A stretch of 64,000 nt of DNA, from assembly GCF_900102365.1 (NCBI RefSeq), contig NZ_FOIN01000003.1, positions 95,165 to 159,164 of the forward strand, given 5' to 3'. This DNA comes from Thomasclavelia cocleata. GTDB taxonomy: Bacteria; Bacillota_I; Bacilli_A; Erysipelotrichales; Coprobacillaceae. Below the pieces are notes generated by a model. It did no database searches. It was not told where the DNA came from and saw only the letters and a program-made list of their open reading frames with translations. A program made the translations under genes and the position numbers. This document shows, piece after piece, positions 37,842-47,340 of this stretch; within the stretch, counting starts at the first letter, position 1, and every line of letters begins with the position of its first letter.

Positions 37842-38075
37842 TTATTTTAATCTCTTAGCCATTTCTTTCAGATGAATATCATCAATTTTACGATTAGCCC
37901 ATAAATGAATAGGAAACAAAATAATATACCAGCAAATAATTGCTAGGAACGAAAAAAGCAACTCAGCACTTATTCCTGTCTCACTAATTTTAAATGGCAA
38001 TGCAATTGTCAACAGTATTAATACTGAACAACAGAATTTTGTGATAAATCTAATAATTTTAAATACAGCTAGCAT
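37842..38075 (-). CDS. Small two-helix membrane protein
   Basis: 77 aa with two hydrophobic segments (about 5-28 and 35-58) and a charged C-terminus. GGAAGTGAGGAATATAT precedes the ATG. No family recognised. It lies directly upstream of parA. A decayed half-palindrome may lie near 38154, in the gap before it. Confidence 0.6.
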   Translation of the reverse strand: MLAVFKIIRFITKFCCSVLILLTIALPFKISETGISAELLFSFLAIICWYIILFPIHLWANRKIDDIHLKEMAKRLK

Positions 38076-38176
38076 ATATATTCCTCACTTCCTTTATATT
38101 ATTTTTATTGCCTCCTCACTTTCTGCTGGCACATAATCGAGCATAAAGCAATGTGGTTCCATCTTTGACTTTTGAT

Positions 38177-38617
38177 TTATTTTACTCCCCATCTCTTGAT
38201 TTTTAGCATTCTTTCAATTTCATCAATATCCATTCCTTCTCTTACAAAACTAGTAAGATAATCAATGCAATCTCCATCAAAGTCATCAGGAACTTTTATA
38301 AACTCAAATGCATATTTTTCAGATGCAATATCAATACCTTTCTTCAACATGTATCTATTATCTATATAAAATTTTGCACTACGTTCTTTGACAAGCATAA
38401 TATTCACTATTTTCAGCTGTACAATTGATGATGTTAATCTCCGCACATCAAAATATCCTTCAAGTTGTTTATCTAAACACGCAACAATTTCTTTTCTAAT
38501 ATCAGTTGCCCAAACAATCTGTTTTTCACTCCCAGTTAAATCCGGTAAATCTTTGATAATTTGATAATACTCCTGTTTTGCTTCGTTAAATTTTTCAATA
38601 CGTTCTGCTTTTTTCAT
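38177..38617 (-). CDS. ICE protein of unknown function
   Basis: 146 aa, charged, mainly helical, with no signal or membrane segment. AGGAGGAAATAGATTTTT precedes the ATG. It lies in a run of small genes between the structured leader at 39128 and parA. Confidence 0.65.
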   Translation of the reverse strand: MKKAERIEKFNEAKQEYYQIIKDLPDLTGSEKQIVWATDIRKEIVACLDKQLEGYFDVRRLTSSIVQLKIVNIMLVKERSAKFYIDNRYMLKKGIDIASEKYAFEFIKVPDDFDGDCIDYLTSFVREGMDIDEIERMLKIKRWGVK

Positions 38618-38645
38618 AAAAATCTATTTCCTCCTTAAATTAGTT

Positions 38646-38921
38646 TTAAATATTGTTAAAATCATAATGATTTTGATGATGATAGTAGTATTCAATTAAT
38701 TCTTCTGTATGAAATGCGTAAATTATTTTGCTTTTAACTCGAATTGCCCTTTTAAATTTCATAACAAACCAAACGATTTCACGATCATAATCTTCATCGT
38801 TTCTTTTTGGCAGCTTATTTAAACAAGAACTTGCATTATATGAATTTTTCCACGCATCTTTTAATAATCCGTATATGTATTGCTTAATTTCTTCTTTTGT
38901 TAGTTCTTTATCTCTTTCCAA
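38646..38921 (-). CDS. Small ICE protein of unknown function
   Basis: 91 aa, helical and charged, with a His/Tyr-rich C-terminus (EYYYHHQNHYDF). No family is recognised. It starts about 20 nt after the stop of the 46-aa gene at 38941. Confidence 0.6.
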   Translation of the reverse strand: MERDKELTKEEIKQYIYGLLKDAWKNSYNASSCLNKLPKRNDEDYDREIVWFVMKFKRAIRVKSKIIYAFHTEELIEYYYHHQNHYDFNNI

Positions 38922-38940
38922 TTTCTCTTACCACTTCATC

Positions 38941-39081
38941 CTATTTCTTAAATTTTCCTAGTAGCTGCGCTCCGTAAAATCTCATCATTTCATAATCTTT
39001 ATCTTTTTTGAATTCTAATAATGTTATAAACGTTGAATCAAATTCTTTAAATGCTTCCTCTTTACATGTATCAATGCTCAT
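38941..39081 (-). CDS. 46-aa protein downstream of structured leader 1
   Basis: A short frame with ATG at 39081 and TAG at 38941-38943. AGAAGGAGAA lies just before the ATG, a strong ribosome site. It encodes a charged helical protein (MSIDTCKEEAFKEFDSTF...). It is the first gene after the hairpin leader at 39128-39215. Confidence 0.6.
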   Translation of the reverse strand: MSIDTCKEEAFKEFDSTFITLLEFKKDKDYEMMRFYGAQLLGKFKK

Positions 39082-39127
39082 ATTTAATTTCTCCTTCTAT
39101 TTTTATTTTCAAGAGCTGCTCCCTTCA

Positions 39128-39215
39128 TCTTCTACCAGAGCGTGATCTTCGATCAAAATCAAGGTGGAGACTTGTACTACCTTGATTTTGATCGAAGATC
39201 ACGCAATGTTCCTAG
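39128..39215 (-). ncRNA. Structured leader RNA, copy 1
   Basis: Two perfect 26-nt arms (39140-39165 and 39179-39204) enclose the 13-nt loop that reads GGAGACTTGTACT on the plus strand, identical in all six copies. In this copy the downstream partner of the possible loop pseudoknot has one mismatch. It lies in the leader of the 46-aa gene, with a palindrome (39239-39256) upstream. Confidence 0.75.
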
Positions 39216-39238
39216 ACCAACAATTTTCAAATAAAAAA

Positions 39239-39256
39239 GATGGAACAAGTTCCATC
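39239..39256. repeat. GATGGAAC palindrome followed by a T run
   Basis: A perfect copy 4 nt after the stop of the 39261-40331 gene; on the minus strand six T follow it, so this copy could also act as a short terminator before leader 1. Confidence 0.8.
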
Positions 39257-39260
39257 TTTC

Positions 39261-40331
39261 CTAATAACAAGTAACCTGTACACCTGTTCCAGTTGGATTT
39301 ACCTCATATCCAGAAATTTTACCAGCATTTTTTAGTCCTTCAGCGTAATCACATGCTGAATTATAAGAATCAATACTGTATCCCTCAAAAAACTTATTAT
39401 AACTACTTGCATTAGAAGCCTTTTTACTACTATTGCTGTTTTTTTGTGGAGTTTCATTACTTTTATTTGTTGTCTGCTGTACTGGTTTATCTTTGACAAT
39501 AACTGTAATTTCAGCGCTTGCTTCATTATTTGCATTATCTTTTACATGATATTTTATCAAATATGTGCCAGCACTCTTAGTATCAACAGTATTATCAATT
39601 TCCAATTTATCAATTAAATCCCCATCAACATTATCACCAACTTTAACAACATAACTTTTCGCATCAATTACTGAACCATAATCTACTTCTACAGTAGAAT
39701 TATTCAGCTCTATTGTTGGATGTATATCATCATATACATCAATTATCATTTCTTGTGTTACAGTTTTTACTTTGTTGGATAATTTATAAGTTACCTTATA
39801 AGTACCTATCTCATTAAACCATTTTTCTTTCGGTAAAGTTAATTTTAAATTTTTATCATATTTTTTAATATAATCCCCTGCAAGAAAAGATTCTGATAAT
39901 CCTAATTTAATATGATCTTCTTTTAACTCTAAAGTTATATCTTCAAAATAATAACCTATAGTTTGTCTGTTGATATAAATTAATGATCCGATAATTACTG
40001 AAGCTAGTATAGTCATAGATACGATAATATATCTGATAAGCTTTCTCTTTTTTACTTCCTCCGCTGCCTTTTCATATACACCAAGCTGTTCAAATATTGA
40101 CTCTCTCATTTGTTTCATGGAATCATAAGGAATTCTTGGATCACATAGCATATTCATTGAATCATTATCAAGTCCAGCTTTCAGTGCTAATAGAATTTCC
40201 TCCATCTGCAAATAATCAAAAGATGTATTTGCATACCATTCAACGTCCAAGCCTTCTTTTAATCCATCTCTTATTATCTGCATCTGACGTGGATCGAACG
40301 CCATTTGTTTATAATAATCAATATCTCGCAT
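39261..40331 (-). CDS. Membrane-anchored protein with DUF5011-like domains
   Basis: 356 aa. The cytoplasmic N-terminus (about 1-95) contains helical repeats of the type found in ICE surface proteins (MAFDPRQMQIIRDGLKEGLD, MEEILLALKAGLD). A membrane helix lies at about 100-122, then extracellular Ig/DUF5011-like domains (EIGTYKVTYKLS, SAGTYLIKYHVKDNANNEAS), a Ser/Asn-rich linker and a short C-terminal domain. Its ATG overlaps the preceding TAA (TAATG), showing coupling to the pentapeptide-repeat gene. Confidence 0.65.
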   Translation of the reverse strand: MRDIDYYKQMAFDPRQMQIIRDGLKEGLDVEWYANTSFDYLQMEEILLALKAGLDNDSMNMLCDPRIPYDSMKQMRESIFEQLGVYEKAAEEVKKRKLIRYIIVSMTILASVIIGSLIYINRQTIGYYFEDITLELKEDHIKLGLSESFLAGDYIKKYDKNLKLTLPKEKWFNEIGTYKVTYKLSNKVKTVTQEMIIDVYDDIHPTIELNNSTVEVDYGSVIDAKSYVVKVGDNVDGDLIDKLEIDNTVDTKSAGTYLIKYHVKDNANNEASAEITVIVKDKPVQQTTNKSNETPQKNSNSSKKASNASSYNKFFEGYSIDSYNSACDYAEGLKNAGKISGYEVNPTGTGVQVTCY

Positions 40332-41953
40332 TAATCATCATCCTCTTGATAGATGGAACTTGTTCCTTCTACATCTATCATTGCCATTTTCATTCTTTCA
40401 ACAGCAGCATTTGTAAATAAATTCATTCTATCCTTTTCCTCAAGTTTTGCTAAAAAATAAGTAACAGTTTCATTATTCAATTCTTCTGGTGAAATAAATT
40501 CATTTAATACTTCTGTTCTGTCCTTGATAAGCTGAATAATTTGAACTAAAATACTGCTTTCATCAATAATAGAATTACTTTTTTCACTATCATTATATGC
40601 TGCCTGCTGTATGTTTCTAATCTCATCAAGCTGTTCCTCATATGATGCCTTTATATTCTTAATCATTTCATTTAAATCATTTATCTCCTGTTCTTTCATT
40701 TCTTGTTCGTTTACTAAAAGTGTTTTTTCTTCTTTGAGTTGTAAAAGCTCTGTCTGTATTTTATCGAAGCCTTCAACTTTCTCAGTCATATCACTTATTT
40801 TATTTTTTAGATTATTACATTCCTCATAAGCTTCATTTTTTTCTTCGACAAGTTTTTCAATTTCATCCTCTTTTTCTTCAATTTTTTTAATCGTATCCAC
40901 TCTTTGACAAATTTTTATTTCTTCTGCTATTTGAAATTCACCATCTGCGTTTAAATCAAAATCATTTAAAATACCGTCAATAAAATTAGTATGACTAATA
41001 ACCGCTGATTCCGATACAACAGAATCGACAAATTCACAAGTATCAAATGTGCAATATGTAAGATGTCCTTCAAATTTTGTACTTTCAAACTTACAGCTGT
41101 CAAACAAAATTCCTTTTAAGGAGCAGCTAAATATACATTTATAAAATTGTGTCTTTATGATTGAAAGTCTCATTTCATAATTAATCAACCCCGCTTTTTC
41201 AAAATCATCAGAAACAAAGATACAGTTAATAAATTTACAATTAAATAAATCAGTATTCACGAACATTCTTATATCTACTTCTTCATTTTCATAAACTTTA
41301 CTAGTTATGAAATCTTTTTCTAACATATTTATATCAACATTTTTAATCGTTTCAGAAACATCCTCATCAACTTTACTTTTAGTTCTAAAATCATCACCAA
41401 CATAATCATTTATAATACATTTTTGAGGACTGTTTACATCACGTATAATTTCTAAATCATTAATATCTGTTTCTAGCCAGCGTGAAGAACTTAGGTTTGC
41501 ACCTATGATTCTGCATCCATCATCAAAAGAGCATCTGATCATATTCATTCCTGTTAAATCCACTAAGGAGGAAATACTCGCATTTCTTATACTTAATCGC
41601 TCAAATTGACAAGCAATGAAGGTAATATTTGGATATGCCCCGCCTACAATTGAAAAATCTACAAACCGACAGTTGATAAACACTGCTTTTCTACATATAA
41701 ATTCTCTAAACTGAAAATCCACAAAAGTACAGTTTTCTGCTATAATTTCTTCTTTATCCTTTACTATTCTAATATTATCAAGCATTAAGCCGTCAAAATT
41801 TATTCTTGCATTTTCTTCAATTTTACCTTTTAGCAAATTGCAATCATCAAGTACTATAGGATTTGTTCTGGATGGAAATGTTTTAGAACTTTTAATTCCT
41901 AGTTCTTTTACTACCTCGTTAATTAAATTTTCTTTTTCTTCATTTGTTACCAT
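40331..41953 (-). CDS. Pentapeptide-repeat-like protein with long coiled coil
   Basis: 540 aa. Residues about 40-320 contain many short units of the pentapeptide-repeat kind (NCTFVDFQF, INCRFVDFS, IACQFERLS, DSCKFESTKFEG), which form a right-handed beta helix. Residues about 345-450 form a long charged coiled coil. A palindrome copy at the very C-terminus (40352-40369) encodes EGTSSI. It lies between the coupling protein and the DUF5011-like protein, so it may help assemble or regulate the transfer machine. Confidence 0.65.
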   Translation of the reverse strand: MVTNEEKENLINEVVKELGIKSSKTFPSRTNPIVLDDCNLLKGKIEENARINFDGLMLDNIRIVKDKEEIIAENCTFVDFQFREFICRKAVFINCRFVDFSIVGGAYPNITFIACQFERLSIRNASISSLVDLTGMNMIRCSFDDGCRIIGANLSSSRWLETDINDLEIIRDVNSPQKCIINDYVGDDFRTKSKVDEDVSETIKNVDINMLEKDFITSKVYENEEVDIRMFVNTDLFNCKFINCIFVSDDFEKAGLINYEMRLSIIKTQFYKCIFSCSLKGILFDSCKFESTKFEGHLTYCTFDTCEFVDSVVSESAVISHTNFIDGILNDFDLNADGEFQIAEEIKICQRVDTIKKIEEKEDEIEKLVEEKNEAYEECNNLKNKISDMTEKVEGFDKIQTELLQLKEEKTLLVNEQEMKEQEINDLNEMIKNIKASYEEQLDEIRNIQQAAYNDSEKSNSIIDESSILVQIIQLIKDRTEVLNEFISPEELNNETVTYFLAKLEEKDRMNLFTNAAVERMKMAMIDVEGTSSIYQEDDD

Positions 41954-41988
41954 TTTTCTTCCTCCTGTTTTTTATGTCTAAATAAAAA

Positions 41989-42006
41989 GATGGAACTTGT
42001 TCCATG
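41989..42006. repeat. GATGGAAC palindrome copy after the coupling-protein gene
   Basis: GATGGAACTTGTTCCATG, 4 nt from the coupling-protein stop, upstream of the pentapeptide-repeat gene's ribosome site. Confidence 0.9.
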
Positions 42007-42010
42007 CCTA

Positions 42011-44092
42011 TTAACCAATTACGTTTGTTTCACTATCATCTTTAGCCCAGTTTTCAATACCCATATTGAAGAAATCATCCGCCAGATCATAGTATTTTAT
42101 TGGTGGTTTCTCAATATAGTCAAACTTAGATTCTAAACCGCCCTTATAAAATTTATAAGCATCATATGGCTGGAGATTTGTAAAATACGGATGTCTCCTT
42201 TGAGAAAGAAACAACGCTTCACCCATCTCAAAATGTTTCAATCTATCTTTAGAAAAAAGTCTAACATCTTCATACAGTTTCTTATCTTTGTTCCAAACTT
42301 TTTCAGTACCAGCACTTTTAGATATTTCTTCCAAGGTATCATCCGCCCCAGCTAATAGGTAAACAGTATTCATTACGTTTCCTTTGATAGTTGTAGCAAT
42401 TTCTTTTCCATACTGTTTATTTAATTGCTGAAAGTCCTGTATAATCATAGTTATTCTAATTCCTCTTGATCTAGCAGCAGTCAACATAGCATCAATGTCT
42501 TTAACAGGTGGCATATTCCCAAATTCATCAAGTATCATATTCAACGGTACTTTTAATCTTAAATTTGCCTCATTACGAGCAGATTTAATCAGTGCCTCAT
42601 ATATCTGTTTAACAAACATTGTTGAAATAGGATAATATGTTTTCTTTTCATCATGCACAATCAGAAAGACAGCAGTCTTTTTCTCACCAAAACTTTTCAA
42701 ATCAATTTCGTTACTAGCCAGCACTTTTTCTACAGCTTTGTTTTGAGTGACTAAGTTAATTTTGTTTATGAAACTCGAAAAGAATGATGATTCTGTATTA
42801 TCAGTGCTGCTCAAATAACTATCAAGTAATTTGATTGAATCAGCATCATTATTTCTATAATTATCTAAATAAACTCTCATTAGTTTTGTTTGTTTAGAGA
42901 TGCTAATACCATATGTTTCAGCATCATCAGGCGTTATCATTTTTGATGCTTCAGTTATCAGCTTTCTAATATTAGTAAAGCTTACTAAATCAAATTTACC
43001 GCATTCCATTAAAAATATTGCTGCACCAGCAACCATATCTCTAGCCGTTTCCGTCCAAATTGGATCTTTTGGATTTGCCTCAAGACAAAGCGTATTTGCT
43101 ACATCCATAACAATCTCTATTGCTTTGGAATAATCTGCTTTTATTGGTTCTGGGCGCTTAGGTTTAGGCAAACCTAATATTTCACATTTAGCTACATCCT
43201 GTTCATAATCTTTCATTTGTTTCAAAGCATCATCCTTAATTAGTTCCTCGGCTTTAATCCATTCCTGAATTGCCATTTCAAATGGATTCCATGCGTTAGA
43301 ATATTCCGGATCAACGAAGTTAAGTATATAGCACTGATACCCATCGTTTTCAAATTTTGCTTTCATGTATTTTGCCAATTCTCCCTTGGGATCATTTACT
43401 ACTACACTTTCGCCTGCCATACGACACCCTTCAAGCATTTCCAGTACCAGTGACCACGACTTACCAGAGTTAGAAGTACCCAGTACTAACGTATGGCTAT
43501 CATTTGGATCAACATACATATAATTATGTCCTCCGGAAAAAACCAGTCCTGCTCTTTTGTATGTACTTTTATCTCCAATCTTGTACTTTTTTAAAACTGG
43601 ATGCTTTTTGTTATACCTTGATAATACTGGTATTTTCGGTGGAATGTTTGTTTTAAATAAATTCTTTAAATTTTGCTGTAAAGACTTCTCAAGACTGTGC
43701 AAAGACTTATACTTCTTATTTCTTCGTATTAAAGCTCTATCAAAATAAGTTTCCACCAGATTATTATCATCAAAATTTAACCTTATCAAATTAGGTTTGA
43801 TTTCTTTGAATTTAGCTAAGTGAGATGTTCTTCTTTTTTCATCATGAGTTAATCTTCGTTTTCTGTTTTTTCCAAAAAAGTTATTTAAAACTATCTCGCT
43901 CCAAACAATTACTACTATCAAAGTTAATATAAAGAAAATAAAACTTTGATCATTAAAAAATAATAATCCAAAATTCAAAGTCCATGCCATCCTATGAAAA
44001 TAAACAACATTTACAAAGTTTATAGCCACAAAATAAATAGTAAATAATGACATGAAAAAACCAATTATAATATTAGACCATTTTTTCATCAT
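42011..44092 (-). CDS. VirD4/TraG-type coupling protein
   Basis: 693 aa. Two N-terminal membrane helices (about 10-65) precede the ATPase domain with Walker A LVLGTSNSGKS near residue 205 and Walker B-like LNMILDEFGNMPP near 515. It couples the relaxase-DNA complex to the secretion channel. It is the first gene after the complex leader at 44093-44497, so its synthesis looks tightly controlled. Confidence 0.93.
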   Translation of the reverse strand: MMKKWSNIIIGFFMSLFTIYFVAINFVNVVYFHRMAWTLNFGLLFFNDQSFIFFILTLIVVIVWSEIVLNNFFGKNRKRRLTHDEKRRTSHLAKFKEIKPNLIRLNFDDNNLVETYFDRALIRRNKKYKSLHSLEKSLQQNLKNLFKTNIPPKIPVLSRYNKKHPVLKKYKIGDKSTYKRAGLVFSGGHNYMYVDPNDSHTLVLGTSNSGKSWSLVLEMLEGCRMAGESVVVNDPKGELAKYMKAKFENDGYQCYILNFVDPEYSNAWNPFEMAIQEWIKAEELIKDDALKQMKDYEQDVAKCEILGLPKPKRPEPIKADYSKAIEIVMDVANTLCLEANPKDPIWTETARDMVAGAAIFLMECGKFDLVSFTNIRKLITEASKMITPDDAETYGISISKQTKLMRVYLDNYRNNDADSIKLLDSYLSSTDNTESSFFSSFINKINLVTQNKAVEKVLASNEIDLKSFGEKKTAVFLIVHDEKKTYYPISTMFVKQIYEALIKSARNEANLRLKVPLNMILDEFGNMPPVKDIDAMLTAARSRGIRITMIIQDFQQLNKQYGKEIATTIKGNVMNTVYLLAGADDTLEEISKSAGTEKVWNKDKKLYEDVRLFSKDRLKHFEMGEALFLSQRRHPYFTNLQPYDAYKFYKGGLESKFDYIEKPPIKYYDLADDFFNMGIENWAKDDSETNVIG

Positions 44093-44497
44093 TCTCCTCC
44101 TCGTAAAGATGGAACAAGCTCCATCCTAATATTTCCTTCCAAGAACAAAAAAAAGACAATCATTATGACTGCCTTTAGTTATTTAATTTTGTGATGGAAC
44201 AAGTTCCATACTAACTGGTATCGTCAATCCAATTCATTTAACTACTCCTCTCATATACAAAAAAGCAGGCATCACGACTGCCTTTCAATATTAAACTATA
44301 ATTTTCCATTATTTCTCATTTCTTTCACCTATTCCATAAAAATTAATTGTCTGTTTAATTTATATTTCTTTCCGAAAAAAAAGACAATCATTACGACCGT
44401 CTTTAGTTATTTAATTTTGTGATGGAACAAGCTCCATCTTTCCTAAAATTATCTATATGATAACATTATAACATGTCTATTTTGAAAAAATGTCCCC
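44093..44497 (-). promoter_or_regulatory. ICE promoter module D with tandem attenuator hairpins before the coupling-protein gene
   Basis: On the minus strand, GGGGACA (44491-44497) and TGTTATAAT (-10 at 44465-44470) start a 370-nt leader. It runs through a palindrome (44421-44438), a terminator-like hairpin with eight T (44375-44404), a hairpin AGGCA/TGCCT with a T run (about 44261-44285), a palindrome (44193-44210), a second hairpin AAGGCAGTC/GATTGTCTT with a T run (44147-44175) and a palindrome (44108-44125). The module looks duplicated downstream of the promoter. Confidence 0.7.
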
Positions 44498-44544
44498 AAA
44501 TTCTTTTAAATAAAAATCAACTAACAGTATATTTTTTTTCTAAA

Positions 44545-44662
44545 TGTGCTATAATATAATTGTACAGAAAAGTGGTAGAAAAACCACAAATTAAAAGAAG
44601 GGATTGCCGTCCCTTCTTTTTTAGTACCACTACCTAAAAGACTAGATGCCTAGTCTTTTTTC
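44545..44662 (+). ncRNA. Candidate plus-strand small RNA
   Basis: TGCTATAAT (-10 at 44550-44555) is an extended -10 promoter facing against all element genes. The transcript from about 44562 would hold a hairpin GTGGT/ACCAC and end at GAAGGGA/TCCCTTC followed by six T (44598-44622), about 60 nt. A second terminator follows (AAGACTAG/CTAGTCTT, 44637-44662). TGTACAGAAAAGT recurs near 44721. There is no open frame. The 44663-44829 stretch shows nothing else. Confidence 0.5.
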
Positions 44663-44829
44663 TTTAGCTCTACAACAATCAAGTAAAGTATTAATAACTC
44701 TAATATTGATTCTAAATTCATGTACAGAAAAGTAGTAGTGGCACTTCAGGATAGTATTCAACATACAAATACCTCCATAAAACATTATTGCATAATTCGA
44801 CAGATTCCTGCAATAATAATCAGTATTTT

Positions 44830-46443
44830 TTAGATTTGTTTAATATTATTAGCACGTTCCCATTCTCGCAATTCTTTATACTGTTCTGTATTAGATACAT
44901 ATACGTTTCTAAATTTCATCCAGCGCCTTATTTTTTTTACATAATCATTAACAACTTTTTTCTGTTTAACAATTCCCGGATTGATCTCACTATTGTTTTT
45001 AACTGAACGCTTCTTGTTTTTTTGGATGGAACTTGTTCCATCTTTATCACTGACATTCTTTTTAAAATTAATTTTCGTTTTATCATCCCAGAATTTCATC
45101 AGATCTTCTATTGTAATATCTTCAACAGCATTACCTTGTTTATCGTATATAGTTACTAATTTTGCTTCAAGCTGGTATTTACCGGTATTACTATTTAACT
45201 GCTCGTATTTTCTTTTATCAAGATACATGTACTTTTTGCCATGAGTACGAGGAATCCTTACGAAAATAAAATCATTATCTTGACTTACAAGCAAACCTTT
45301 GTTAATCGTGAAAATATAACCAGTAACTTGATTATCAATTGTTGCAGCACCATTATAATAATTATTTTCATTAGCTGAATTGGAGAATTTAAACATGTCA
45401 ACATTATCTCTAACGTTAATTTCTCTGTTATTTTTTTTCTTATAATCTTTTAATATCATGTTCCCAATTCTTGAATATAGTTTATCCATCTCCGCATTTT
45501 TCATATTGGCAATATCTTTATCACCTGACTTACTAAGAAAACGATTCTGATAATCGTTAATACGTTCTAACACATTTATGTATTCATTGAAATAATTTTG
45601 TATTTCACTATCACTGAGTATTTTTCCAATGATTGTATCAATAGCCTTTTTATATGGCTTCATCACATATGAGTTATAACTTAGTCTACCAGTTTTAGGT
45701 AGAATGTTATGCAGGTCTGCAATCTCGTTTATATTTTTTTTCAAAGCATCATTACCGACAGCTTTAATCAATTCATGATACAGCTCATCCTTCTTCCTGA
45801 AAATTTTATTCTTAATTTCAAGATCAATATTTTGAACTTCTTCACGAATATGGAGCAGTTCAGTTGCAATAACATTTTTAACCCTTCTAAGTTCTGCCTC
45901 AGTCAATTTTCCTCTGGCTCGAGATTTATCTTTCTCAATCCAGTTTAAATGAACATGTGGATGCAAAGTATCCACATGTCGATTAGCCCACCATAATACA
46001 TTGTTTAAATCTATTTTAAGTGTCTTACATATTTTAGGCATACAGCGATCAACTAACATTTTATAGTCAGCTACTTCTTCTAGTCCGAACTGAGATGCTG
46101 CATCCTCATCAGAAAAAGAAATAACTGTTTCCCACCAGATATCACCTTTTTTATTAAACAGAGAAGTTAAATTTTTTTCAAAATTTTTTTTATCCTCTTT
46201 TTTCAGCCATCCACTTCCTTCACTGGTGAACGTGTATTCATCCTTATTAACATAGCCAAGATAACCACCTTCATGCAGCGTTTCAAGTTCCTTATCTTTT
46301 TCATTTTTCTTTTCATCTTCTGTATAGTTATAATATCCAACTAGTGCAGTTTCATTTAAAATACCTTTGAATCTTGATCCTTCTGGCGCAGGTTTTCCAT
46401 ATTCAAAAAATCTAACTTTACTTATGTTAAATAACTCCGCCAT
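44830..46443 (-). CDS. MobL-type relaxase
   Basis: About 537 aa from the ATG at 46443, 1 nt after the stop of the preceding gene, with GTGGGGAAAAG upstream. The metal-binding DTLHPHVHLNWIEK (about 155-168) fits the HUH-like motif of relaxases, and the N-terminus (SKVRFFEYGKPAPEGSRFKG, LVGYYNYTE) is typical of the MobL family found in Firmicutes. It nicks oriT and pilots the strand. A palindrome copy (45025-45042) encodes DGTSSI in the C-terminal part. Confidence 0.85.
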   Translation of the reverse strand: MAELFNISKVRFFEYGKPAPEGSRFKGILNETALVGYYNYTEDEKKNEKDKELETLHEGGYLGYVNKDEYTFTSEGSGWLKKEDKKNFEKNLTSLFNKKGDIWWETVISFSDEDAASQFGLEEVADYKMLVDRCMPKICKTLKIDLNNVLWWANRHVDTLHPHVHLNWIEKDKSRARGKLTEAELRRVKNVIATELLHIREEVQNIDLEIKNKIFRKKDELYHELIKAVGNDALKKNINEIADLHNILPKTGRLSYNSYVMKPYKKAIDTIIGKILSDSEIQNYFNEYINVLERINDYQNRFLSKSGDKDIANMKNAEMDKLYSRIGNMILKDYKKKNNREINVRDNVDMFKFSNSANENNYYNGAATIDNQVTGYIFTINKGLLVSQDNDFIFVRIPRTHGKKYMYLDKRKYEQLNSNTGKYQLEAKLVTIYDKQGNAVEDITIEDLMKFWDDKTKINFKKNVSDKDGTSSIQKNKKRSVKNNSEINPGIVKQKKVVNDYVKKIRRWMKFRNVYVSNTEQYKELREWERANNIKQI

Positions 46444-46444
46444 A

Positions 46445-46843
46445 CTACTTTTCCCCACTTAAATTATTGTTAATAGTGCGTTCTACTTGTTCTTCTATTT
46501 CCAGCACATTAATACCGAGTTTATTTGCAACTGCTTCATTAAATACTTTTTGACGTACATCATTTATAAGTAGTTGATTCACTGCTTCAGTAAACGGTTT
46601 TAAATATTTACTCATAAGTGATCTTGTTATACTCGTAGAAATTCTAGTGAAAAAAGATGGGTTAGAATTTACTACAACATTGTAGTAATAATCAATTGCT
46701 TCTGCTACGGCAATATTTAAAGAATACTGCTTGCCATCATCGCCTGTTTCTTCACGTGACTTCATTACTTTAACAATCTGATTAAGCTTAACTAAAGTCG
46801 ATTCATCAAGCTCATAGGTACGTTTCTTTTTTTTGCTTGCCAT
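46445..46843 (-). CDS. Relaxosome accessory protein (ribbon-helix-helix-like)
   Basis: 132 aa. A basic start (ASKKKKRTYELDESTLVKLNQIVKVM) looks like a ribbon-helix-helix DNA-binding domain, followed by helices. It sits between another such gene and the relaxase, the usual place for oriT-binding accessory proteins. Confidence 0.65.
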   Translation of the reverse strand: MASKKKKRTYELDESTLVKLNQIVKVMKSREETGDDGKQYSLNIAVAEAIDYYYNVVVNSNPSFFTRISTSITRSLMSKYLKPFTEAVNQLLINDVRQKVFNEAVANKLGINVLEIEEQVERTINNNLSGEK

Positions 46844-46863
46844 TTGTTTCGGCTCCTTTTTAA

Positions 46864-47340
46864 CTATTTATTCTTTTTTAATTCAACTACTTTTTTTGCT
46901 TTTGATTGAGTATATTTTCTAAACATAGATTTGCTTTGTACCAGTTCTAAAATTTCTCTAGTCTTATCTGAATTATCTGGATTGCGATACTCCTTAGAAT
47001 ATGGTAATAGTTTTAAAATCAGTTCGACATCCTCAATCAATTCTACTAATGCCAACTCTATATCGTTAGAACGATTATTTTTTTTAAGAGTGTTATTTAT
47101 CGTGTCAAAACCATCAGTGATCTTTTGTTCAATATTTAGAATTGTTGAATCATCACAGATGGAACTAGTTCCATCCTTTAATGTTTTATCGAATGCAATA
47201 TTTATTACTTTGCTCATACCGATAGAACGATTGAATTTTATACCCGCTTCATCAGCATCACGCTTAAACGTTTCTTCTAGCATTAACAATTTGTTTTCAT
47301 CCTCAGAATCAATGCGGAACGTAATTACTTTTTTAGCCAT
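46864..47340 (-). CDS. Relaxosome accessory protein with ribbon-helix-helix-like N-terminus
   Basis: 158 aa. The N-terminus KKVITFRIDSEDENKLLMLEE is a classic ribbon strand followed by a helix; IGMSKVINIAFD follows. A palindrome copy (47158-47175) encodes DGTSSI in the linker to the helical C-terminal part. It is the first gene after the candidate oriT and may bind the GTATAC sites there. Confidence 0.7.
   Translation of the reverse strand: MAKKVITFRIDSEDENKLLMLEETFKRDADEAGIKFNRSIGMSKVINIAFDKTLKDGTSSICDDSTILNIEQKITDGFDTINNTLKKNNRSNDIELALVELIEDVELILKLLPYSKEYRNPDNSDKTREILELVQSKSMFRKYTQSKAKKVVELKKNK

Noticed and set aside
38150..38170. Half-site GTGGTTCCATC
   Set aside because: Only one arm remains; it may be a decayed palindrome copy but was not counted.
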